In this document: piece after piece, positions 32,202 through 37,868 of the stretch
Numbering within the stretch: the first letter of the stretch is position 1
Layout of the letters: each line of letters opens with the position of its first letter
Assembly: GCA_017550285.1 (NCBI GenBank)
Contig: JAFZPP010000006.1
Location: forward strand, 1 to 37,868
Length of the DNA stretch: 37,868 nucleotides
DNA from: Oscillospiraceae bacterium
GTDB lineage: Bacteria; Bacillota; Clostridia; Oscillospirales; Ruminococcaceae
Reading direction: 5' to 3'
The notes under the pieces: generated by a model
Database searches by the model: none
Told to the model about the DNA's origin: nothing
Seen by the model: the letters and a program-made list of their open reading frames with translations, nothing else
Made by a program: the position numbers and the translations under genes

Positions 32202-33227
32202 ATGAACGAAGCACGGAGCCTGATCCGGCTGCCGAATCCGCCATCCGTTACCGCATGGAGCAGTACCGTCGGGCAGAAGGAAGCCGAAGGACCGCTCAGC
32301 GGCTGCTTTGATCTCACCGAGCCCGACAGCCGCTTCGGTCAAGCCACATGGGAGCAGGCAGAGAGCGAATTGCAGCGCCGCACGCTCAACCTCCTCCTCC
32401 GCAAGGCGGACGTCACCGCAGAGGACATCAGCTGCCTGTTTGCAGGCGACCTCATCAACCAGTGCACCAGCTCAACCTATGCCCTGCGTCACCTCGATAT
32501 CCCCTACTACGGCATTTTCGGCGCATGTTCAACCTTCGCCGAGGGCATGCAGCTCGCCGCCGCTATGGTTTGCGGCATGGAGCTTCCCCGCTGTGCCGTC
32601 CTGACCTCGTCGCATTTCTCGAGCGCGGAGCGGCAGTTCCGTTTTCCCCTTGCATACGGCGGGCAGCGTACCCCGAATGCTCAGTGGACCTGTACGGCAG
32701 CGGGCGCGGTGCTGCTCGGTCCGACCGGTGCGCCGCCCTATATCCGCGGCATCCTCGCAGGACGCATCCGCGATCTCGGCATCACCGACGCAAGCAATAT
32801 GGGCGCGGCTATGGCGCCTGCCGCGGCGGATACCATTGCACGCTATCTCTCGGCAACGCGCACCCGTCCGGCGGATTATGACGTGATTCTGACAGGCGAT
32901 CTCGGGCTTGTCGGCAGCCGTCTGCTGATGCAGCTCATGGAGCAGAACGGCTATGATCTCCGCGGCATCCACAGAGACTGCGGCGTGATGATGTTCGATC
33001 AGAACCGGCAGGATACCCATGCAGGCGGCTCGGGCTGCGGCTGCTCGGCAAGCATCGTCTGCGGCTGTTATCTGCCGAAGCTGCAAAGCGGCGAGCTGCA
33101 CAATGTCCTCTATGCGGCGACAGGCGCCCTGCTTTCCCCGATGCTCTGTCAGCAGGGCGAAAGCATCCCCGGCATCTGCCATGCGGTGCATCTCTCACAC
33201 GAAAGCGGAAAGGAGCAGGCTTCATGA
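32202..33227 (+). CDS. spoVAD: Stage V sporulation protein AD
   Basis: SpoVAD has a thiolase-like fold and binds dipicolinic acid, helping to load it into the developing spore across the inner forespore membrane. The 341-residue protein matches the family length and layout: SLIRLPNPPSV at the start, YGIFGACSTFAEGMQLAAAMV (about 107-127), TSSHFSSAERQFRFPLAYG, and a Cys/Gly-rich AGGSGCGCSASIVCGCYLPKL near 289-309. ATG 32202 is chosen over 32136, 32145 and 32178 because the promoter and transcription start lie at 32138-32173 and GAGAGGTG is 10 bases upstream. The stop overlaps spoVAE (ATGA). The usual upstream partner spoVAC is missing. Confidence 0.96.
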   Translation: MNEARSLIRLPNPPSVTAWSSTVGQKEAEGPLSGCFDLTEPDSRFGQATWEQAESELQRRTLNLLLRKADVTAEDISCLFAGDLINQCTSSTYALRHLDIPYYGIFGACSTFAEGMQLAAAMVCGMELPRCAVLTSSHFSSAERQFRFPLAYGGQRTPNAQWTCTAAGAVLLGPTGAPPYIRGILAGRIRDLGITDASNMGAAMAPAAADTIARYLSATRTRPADYDVILTGDLGLVGSRLLMQLMEQNGYDLRGIHRDCGVMMFDQNRQDTHAGGSGCGCSASIVCGCYLPKLQSGELHNVLYAATGALLSPMLCQQGESIPGICHAVHLSHESGKEQAS

Positions 33228-33580
33228 ATTATCTTTTGGCATTTCTTGTCGGCGGCGTCCTCTGCGTGATCGGACAGCTCCTGATCGACGACACCAAGCT
33301 GACACCGGCGCGCATTCTCGTCGGATATGTGGTTGCGGGCGTCATTCTCGGCGGATTGGGCATCTATCCGCATCTGGTTGATCTGGCAGGCGCAGGCGCA
33401 ACCGTCCCGCTCTCGGGTTTCGGAAATCTGCTTGCACAGGGCATCCGCAGGGATGTCGATGCAAACGGACTCCTCGGCGTCCTCACGGGCGGTCTGACAT
33501 CGGCGGCAGGCGGTATCTCGGCAGCGCTGCTGTTCGGACTCCTCGCCGCGGTCTTCTTCCAAACCAAAGCACGCGAATGA
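33224..33580 (+). CDS. spoVAE: Stage V sporulation protein AE
   Basis: The 118-residue membrane protein has three to four hydrophobic segments and the family sequence (MNYLLAFLVGGVLCVIGQLLIDDTKLTPARILVGYVVAGV...LLGVLTGGLTSAAGGISAALLFGLLAAVFF). SpoVAE acts with SpoVAC and SpoVAD in the channel for dipicolinic acid uptake during sporulation and release at germination. AAAGGAG lies in the end of spoVAD. No terminator is evident; repeat R2 begins a few bases after the stop. Confidence 0.95.
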   Translation: MNYLLAFLVGGVLCVIGQLLIDDTKLTPARILVGYVVAGVILGGLGIYPHLVDLAGAGATVPLSGFGNLLAQGIRRDVDANGLLGVLTGGLTSAAGGISAALLFGLLAAVFFQTKARE

Positions 33581-33583
33581 TGG

Positions 33584-33670
33584 TCGGCAGTGCCGACAGC
33601 CGTTGATCTAAAGTTCGCCGGCGGCGTTCTGAGAGATTGATAAGTCAGGCTGTTTCCATGAACGCAATTA
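33584..33670 (+). repeat. R2 repeat, left arm of composite element
   Basis: The palindrome GTCGGCA/TGCCGAC heads the R2 core (GTTGATCTAAAG, GGCGGCGTTCTGAGAGATTG, CAGGCTGTTTCCATGAACGC). The same order is seen at 11891 and 12044, and inverted at 34104-34216. Confidence 0.75.
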
Positions 33671-33724
33671 TAATAAAACAAAATTTAGATTCGTATTATT
33701 TTAGTAATTCTCTCTTTATCATAT

Positions 33725-34096
33725 GTCCGAATGTATCATTTTGCTGGGCGCGCATGTTTCGCAAAGCGAAACTGCGGGGCACGCGAATGCGAGGGCAGGA
33801 ACCCAAGGCGAGAAGGGAAACTCGCTTCGCTCGCATTCCCCTCTCTCCTTAGGTTCCCTCCCACACCGTTACGCCGGTGTAAAGCTCCCTCCTTCCTGAT
33901 CCTCTTACCCCTAAAGGTCGCGGTTTCTGAAAATCGCGGAGCTTAGGGGGATAGGGTTCAGGAAAGCGGGGGTTCGGGGGCGAAAACCTAAGGGGAAGGG
34001 GGAATGTGAGCCTTGCGAACTTCCTCCTTCCACTTGGGTTGTCACCCCCGTTCCGTGGGGAGAAGTGACACTTATGGTTTTATGTGATTGATTGGG
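33725..34096 (-). repeat. Interspersed repeat R1, copy B
   Basis: The element is the inverted counterpart of copy A at 1-281: on the minus strand it reads from CACATAAAACCAT through GGAACGGGGGTGACAACCCA and the shared polypyrimidine blocks. Its left end (GTCCGAATGTATCATTTTGC, then TGGGCGCG) matches the left end of copy C. It contains extra bases (TTTCGCAAAGCGAAA, itself a palindrome) within that terminal block. No ORF is supported. Confidence 0.75.
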
Positions 34097-34103
34097 AGCG
34101 TTA

Positions 34104-34216
34104 AGCCGCCAAATTCTGTTATGAGATTACGTCTACGGAAACAGCTAAACTTTCAAATCGCTCGGAACGCCGCCGGAAATCTTTAGATCATTAGAGGCGG
34201 GCAGTGCCCGCAGGAC
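34104..34216 (-). repeat. R2 repeat, right arm of composite element (inverted)
   Basis: On the minus strand it reads GCGGGCACTGCCCGC, then AATGATCTAAAGATTTCCGG, CGGCGTTCCGAG, then TAGCTGTTTCCGTAGACGTA. It is thus an inverted copy of the R2 unit at 33584-33670, so R1 copy B is framed by opposed R2 units. Confidence 0.7.
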
Positions 34217-34286
34217 AAGAATCTGATATAAACGCTCAGTTTATACAAGGATTGTAAATAATCTGCGAAAAAGCGGAAAATACCCC

Positions 34287-34315
34287 TTGCATTTTATTCT
34301 GATATATGTTAGAAT
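34287..34315 (+). promoter_or_regulatory. Promoter of the GH94 phosphorylase gene
   Basis: TTGCAT (34287-34292) and TAGAAT (34310-34315) are 17 bases apart. A short inverted repeat, TGTCTGGGTATACAGACA (34321-34338), follows directly and could be an operator for a sugar-responsive regulator. Confidence 0.75.
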
Positions 34316-34369
34316 AAACATGTCTGGGTATACAGACAAACGGTTACACTGATTTTAGGAGGAAAGAGT

Positions 34370-36763
34370 ATGAAATACGGCTTTTTTGATCTCGCAAACA
34401 AAGAATACGTGATCACCCGTCCGGACACGCCTTCCGCGTGGTCGAATTATCTGGGCGATCCGGAATACGGTGCAATTATCACGAACAACGCTGCCGGATA
34501 CAGCTTCGTCAAATCCGGTGCAAACGGCAGAATCGGCAGATTCCGCTTCAATTCCATGATGGCACTCCCCGGCAGATACATCTATCTCACCGATAAGGAA
34601 AATATGGATTTCTGGTCTGCATCGTGGCAGCCGGTCGGCAAGCCGCTCGATCAGTACAAATCCGTCTGCCGCCACGGCACGGCGTATACCGTCCTGACCG
34701 CGGAATATGCAGGCATCAAGACCGAAACGACCTATTACGTGCCGGATACCTACGAGGTCTGGCAGTGCAAGATCACAAACAACTCCGACCGTCCGCGCAA
34801 GCTCGCCGTGACCGGTTTTATCGAGTTTACCAACGAGAGCAATTATCAGCAGGATCAGGTCAATCTCCAGTATACGCTGTTTATTTCGCGTACCAGCTTC
34901 GACGGCGGCAACCGCATCATCGAGCATATCAACGAAAACAGCGGCAGAGATGCCTCCGGCTCGAATCATAAGGAGCGCTTCTTCGGCGTGGCAGGCGCAC
35001 CGGTTGCATCCGCAAACGGCGACCTCAGTTCCTTCATCGGACCCTACCGCACCTACTCCAACCCGATTGCAGTCGAGAAGGGTCAGTGCGACGGCACGAT
35101 GAACTACAACAGCAATGCCTGCGGCGCGCTGCAATCCGATATCGAGCTCGCACCGGGCGAGACAAAGGTGCTGATCTATGTCTTCGGTCAGCGCAATTCC
35201 GCCGAGGCAGCCGAGATTCTCAAGAAATATGAGAATACCGCAATCGCTGACAAGGAAATCGCAGACCTTCGCGCATACTGGCATGAGCAGCTCTCGCACT
35301 TCGAGGTCAAGACGCCTTCCGACGAGTTCAATAACATGATCAATGTCTGGAACGCATACCAGTGCTTCATTACGTCGATCTGGAGCCGCGCGGCATCGCT
35401 GATCTACTGCGGCGAGCGCAACGGCTACGGCTACCGCGATACCGTACAGGATATTCAGGGCATCATTCACCTGAATCCGGAAATGGCACTCGAAAAGATT
35501 CGCTTCATGCTCTCCGCACAGGTCGATAACGGCGGCGGTCTCCCGCTGGTCAAGTTCAACCACAATGCCGGTCACGAGAATACGCCGGATGATCCGGAGT
35601 ATGTGAAGGAAACCGGTCACCCGTCCTACCGCGCAGACGATGCGCTCTGGCTGTTCCCGACGATTGTCAAGTACATCGGCGAATCGGGCAATCAGGCGTT
35701 CCTCGATGAGGTCATCGTCTATGCAAACGGCGGCGAGGACAGCGTCTACAATCACCTGAAACGCGCAATCAACTTCTCTATGGAGCGTCTCGGTGCGCAT
35801 CATATGCCTGCCGGTCTGCACGCAGACTGGAATGACTGCCTGCGTCTCGGCGCAAAGGGCGAATCGACCTTCGTCGCATTCCAGCTCTATTACGCAATCC
35901 GCGAGATGATGGAAATGGCAAAGGCAAAGAACGATACCGAGTATCTTGCATACCTCGAAAAGACGCAGGCAGCACTGACCGAGACCCTCGAGAAGTGCTG
36001 GGACGAGGATCGCTTCATCCGCGGCATCCGCGAGGACGGTACAATCGTCGGCGCAAAGAAAGATCCCGAAGCGAATATGTGGCTGAATCCGCAGAGCTGG
36101 TCGGTTATTTCGCGCTTTGCATCGCCGGAGCAGGCGGACAAGGCAATGGAGAGCGTCCACAGCATCCTTAATACGCCCTACGGCGCAAAGCTGCTTGAGC
36201 CGCCCTATGTCGATCATTATTTTGACGGTGCGCTCATGCACATCTTCAATCCGGACACGAAGGAAAACGGCGGTATCTTCTCGCAGTCGCAGGGCTGGCT
36301 GATTCTGGCGGAATCGCTGCTCGGGCACGGCGACAGAGCGTTTGAATACTTCATGGAGAGCTCCCCTGCCACAATGAACGACAAGGCAGAGATTCGCGTC
36401 ATGGAGCCGTATATCCACGGTCAGTTCACCGAGAGCAAGCGCTCGCCGTTCGCAGGACGTTCGCACGTTCACTGGCTGACCGGTACCGCATCGACCGTTA
36501 TGGTCGGCTGTGTCGAGGGCATCTGCGGCATGCGCACCGAGCTGAACGGTCTGCGCATTGATCCGTCGATTCCGGCAGCGTGGGACGGCTTCAAGATTCA
36601 CAAGGCATTCCGCGGCAAGAAGCTGAATATCAATATTCAGAATCCGAAGCATGTGCAGTGCGGCGTGAAGGCAATGACCGTCAACGGCAAGCAGATCGAG
36701 GGCAACTTTCTGCCGGCAGATCAGCTCGCAGACGTCAACGAAATCGAAATCACTTTGGGATAA
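34370..36763 (+). CDS. GH94 disaccharide phosphorylase (cellobiose/chitobiose phosphorylase type)
   Basis: GH94 enzymes split beta-linked disaccharides with phosphate, yielding a sugar-1-phosphate and a free sugar, which saves ATP. The 797-residue cytoplasmic protein is full length and starts MKYGFFDLANKEYVITRPDTP, as in the family. It has an N-terminal beta-sandwich (about 1-270), a linker helix region, an (alpha/alpha)6 barrel (about 310-720) with the catalytic acid D489 in HADWNDCL, and a C-terminal beta segment. Compared with cellobiose phosphorylases it lacks the insert after DWNDCL, so cellobiose, chitobiose or another disaccharide remain possible. AGGAGG lies 7 bases before the ATG. 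It has its own promoter and terminator and no sugar transporter nearby. Confidence 0.93.
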   Translation: MKYGFFDLANKEYVITRPDTPSAWSNYLGDPEYGAIITNNAAGYSFVKSGANGRIGRFRFNSMMALPGRYIYLTDKENMDFWSASWQPVGKPLDQYKSVCRHGTAYTVLTAEYAGIKTETTYYVPDTYEVWQCKITNNSDRPRKLAVTGFIEFTNESNYQQDQVNLQYTLFISRTSFDGGNRIIEHINENSGRDASGSNHKERFFGVAGAPVASANGDLSSFIGPYRTYSNPIAVEKGQCDGTMNYNSNACGALQSDIELAPGETKVLIYVFGQRNSAEAAEILKKYENTAIADKEIADLRAYWHEQLSHFEVKTPSDEFNNMINVWNAYQCFITSIWSRAASLIYCGERNGYGYRDTVQDIQGIIHLNPEMALEKIRFMLSAQVDNGGGLPLVKFNHNAGHENTPDDPEYVKETGHPSYRADDALWLFPTIVKYIGESGNQAFLDEVIVYANGGEDSVYNHLKRAINFSMERLGAHHMPAGLHADWNDCLRLGAKGESTFVAFQLYYAIREMMEMAKAKNDTEYLAYLEKTQAALTETLEKCWDEDRFIRGIREDGTIVGAKKDPEANMWLNPQSWSVISRFASPEQADKAMESVHSILNTPYGAKLLEPPYVDHYFDGALMHIFNPDTKENGGIFSQSQGWLILAESLLGHGDRAFEYFMESSPATMNDKAEIRVMEPYIHGQFTESKRSPFAGRSHVHWLTGTASTVMVGCVEGICGMRTELNGLRIDPSIPAAWDGFKIHKAFRGKKLNINIQNPKHVQCGVKAMTVNGKQIEGNFLPADQLADVNEIEITLG

Positions 36764-36779
36764 ACGCAAAGAACTATGC

Positions 36780-36825
36780 AAGCGTGATTCGCTCCCTTCT
36801 CATCGGAGCGGATCACGCTTTTTTC
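36780..36825 (+). terminator. Terminator of the GH94 gene
   Basis: A 16-bp stem (36780-36795 with 36805-36820, one mismatch) with a 9-base loop, followed by TTTTCAT. Confidence 0.9.
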
Positions 36826-36828
36826 ATA

Positions 36829-36857
36829 TTAACATTTACAGGGGAATATGCTACAAT
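36829..36857 (+). promoter_or_regulatory. Promoter of the SUKH gene
   Basis: TTAACA (36829-36834) and TACAAT (36852-36857) are 17 bases apart; transcription would start near 36864. Confidence 0.65.
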
Positions 36858-36900
36858 GAAAATTGATAGCGCAGGCAGCATGAGTGAAAGGAGCGAGAAT

Positions 36901-37332
36901 ATGTCTGATCTCATCGAAATAATCAATGCAATCCCGCATCTGTACCGCGGAAAGGGATGCACGGATGAACAGCTTGCAGCGGCACAGGAAGCGCTCGGAA
37001 TGACATTTCCGCCGGAATACATTGCATATGTCCGTGCATTCGGCTGCATCGAGTGCAATGCACATGAATGGGCAGGACTTGGTTTTTCCCAGCACACCGG
37101 CAATGAAATCAGCGGCGCATTCAATGTAGTCAACTTGACACAGCGCGAACGGGAAATCAATGATGACTTTCCGACGAAGATGCTTGTATTGGAAAACGCC
37201 TGTATCGACGGCATTTTAATCACTGTGGACGAGGCAGGCGCAGTCTATCAGGTGCAGTATGAGACATGCAGGAAGCTGTTTGATTCGATTTCCGCGTATT
37301 TGGACTGGTGTATGCTCCCCGACGAAGAATAA
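36901..37332 (+). CDS. SMI1/KNR4 (SUKH) family protein
   Basis: The 143-residue protein has the SUKH fold pattern: a helix followed by CTDEQLAAAQEALGMTFPPEYIAYVRAFGCIE (about 20-52), the WAGLGF strand, and a closing DGILITVDEAGAVYQV with a C-terminal SISAYLDW helix. SUKH proteins are widely used as immunity proteins against nuclease-type polymorphic toxins, and some have other roles. No toxin gene lies beside it, so it is an orphan. The ATG at 36901 has AAAGGAG 6-7 bases upstream and lies well after the predicted transcription start; the ATG at 36856 overlaps the -10. Confidence 0.85.
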   Translation: MSDLIEIINAIPHLYRGKGCTDEQLAAAQEALGMTFPPEYIAYVRAFGCIECNAHEWAGLGFSQHTGNEISGAFNVVNLTQREREINDDFPTKMLVLENACIDGILITVDEAGAVYQVQYETCRKLFDSISAYLDWCMLPDEE

Positions 37333-37336
37333 ACAC

Positions 37337-37370
37337 AGCAGCGTTCTGACGGCGATCAGGACGCTGCTTT
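37337..37370 (+). terminator. Terminator of the SUKH gene
   Basis: A 13-bp stem with one wobble pair (37337-37349 with 37356-37368), 6-base loop, then TTTCATATTT. Confidence 0.8.
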
Positions 37371-37385
37371 CATATTTCGTCACAA

Positions 37386-37641
37386 TGGGAGAAAAAGCAA
37401 AACTCCCAAGCAAGACTGCCTGAGAGTTAAATGGAAGCGGGCACTGCCCCAAACGATAAATTTACAGTCTGGCTGATTGGGAGAGCAAAGCAAAACTCCC
37501 ACACATCACTGCATGGGAGTGAAATGGATGCGGGCACTGCCCGCATAAATCGAAGCAACAGTTTCACTCATTTGGGAGCGTAAAGCAAAACTCCCAAGCA
37601 AGACTGCCTGGGAGTTAAAACGGATGCGGGCACTGCCCGTA
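37386..37641 (-). repeat. Three tandem terminator-like units below the rRNA/tRNA genes
   Basis: Three units starting at 37386, 37478 and 37573 (period 92-95 bp) each contain TGGGAG...CTCCCA...TGGGAG and a GCGGGCACTGCCCGC-like palindrome. On the minus strand each unit reads as an ACTCCCA/TGGGAGT stem with a 12-base loop followed by TTTTGCTTT (for copy 3, stem 37589-37596 with 37609-37616). TGGGAG/CTCCCA can also pair the other way, giving alternative hairpins. The array lies just downstream of tRNA-Met in its reading direction, so it likely ends the rRNA operon. Confidence 0.75.
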
Positions 37642-37715
37642 TGGGCCATCAGGGACTCGAACCCGGGACCAACCGGTTATGAGCCGGGAGCTCTAACCAA
37701 CTGAGCTAATGGCCC
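37642..37715 (-). tRNA. tRNA-Met (anticodon CAT)
   Basis: The minus strand folds as a full cloverleaf: acceptor GGGCCAT with ATGGCCC, D arm AGCTCAGTTGGTTAGAGCT, anticodon stem CCGGCT...ACCGG with loop CTCATAA (anticodon CAT), and T arm CCCGGGTTCGAGTCCCTG. The length is 74 bases with discriminator A. CCA is not encoded. CAT could also mark tRNA-Ile read with lysidine; elongator Met is favoured by the overall pattern. It lacks the C1-A72 mismatch of initiator tRNA. Confidence 0.92.
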
Positions 37716-37717
37716 TC

Positions 37718-37754
37718 TAAAAAACATAAACCCAGAGCAAAAAACTCTGGGTTT
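37718..37754 (-). terminator. Terminator-like hairpin between 5S rRNA and tRNA-Met
   Basis: A perfect 10-bp stem (37728-37737 with 37745-37754) with a 7-base loop is followed on the minus strand by ATGTTTTTTAG. It would end much of the rRNA transcript, leaving the tRNA to read-through or processing. Confidence 0.75.

Positions 37755-37868
<114 letters not shown>

Noticed and set aside
34355-36781. 808-codon minus-strand ORF
   Set aside because: Antisense shadow of the GH94 gene; no ribosome binding site, Cys/Arg/Ile-rich composition and no domain.
37386-37641. CRISPR array
   Set aside because: The repeated units are about 92-95 bp, mutually similar throughout, and have no unique spacers or cas genes.

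Overview
The window looks like a chromosomal segment of an anaerobic, endospore-forming clostridial Firmicute, most likely a Ruminococcus-like member of the Oscillospiraceae. The basis is moderately high GC, strong AGGAGG ribosome binding sites, TTGACA/TATAAT promoters, stage V sporulation genes, a GH94 disaccharide phosphorylase, YtrA-type GntR/ABC modules and a clostridial zinc-ribbon/PASTA kinase-like protein. Assignment is by recognition of protein families only; no search was run.

Layout. Positions 1-456 hold an interspersed repeat (R1) and the promoter of hisI-hisE, the last steps before the ring-opening stage of histidine synthesis. These are followed by a Cys-rich clostridial protein, a GNAT acetyltransferase with an extra C-terminal domain, ligA, an ArsC/Spx-like protein and a nucleotidyltransferase. 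At 6016-6956 is a two-gene unit encoding a lipoprotein-anchored barnase-type ribonuclease and its barstar inhibitor. After another R1 copy comes mntP, which converges on the leftward pheS-pheT operon. From 11.9 to 17.2 kb gene density is low: tandem repeats, a winged-helix protein, a probable stand-alone small RNA, a D,D-carboxypeptidase, a 41-codon lipoprotein, a larger lipoprotein, and a 0.65-kb TGTC-rich tract containing a 62-bp tandem repeat.

From 23.7 to 17.3 kb (leftward) lies the most unusual gene set. A YtrA-like GntR regulator and one ABC ATPase are followed by five related small ABC-2-type permeases, two related membrane-anchored extracytoplasmic proteins and one further membrane protein. 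Rightward from 23.97 kb are two M42 aminopeptidases in tandem and a GNAT protein (two of these three use TTG starts), then a Met-gamma-lyase-like PLP enzyme, a single-pass membrane protein, and an 815-residue zinc-ribbon/pseudokinase/PASTA membrane protein whose catalytic residues are all replaced. spoVAD-spoVAE follow behind a near-perfect forespore sigma-F/G promoter, without spoVAC. A large composite repeat, the GH94 phosphorylase, an orphan SUKH immunity-like gene, a set of three tandem terminators, tRNA-Met(CAT) and the 5S rRNA of a leftward rRNA operon complete the window.

Four repeat families recur. R1 is about 200-370 bp with inverted termini. R2 is about 80 bp with a GC palindrome at its head. 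R4 is a polypyrimidine element. The fourth consists of terminator-like hairpins below the rRNA operon. They sit only between genes and make up most of the gene-free DNA.
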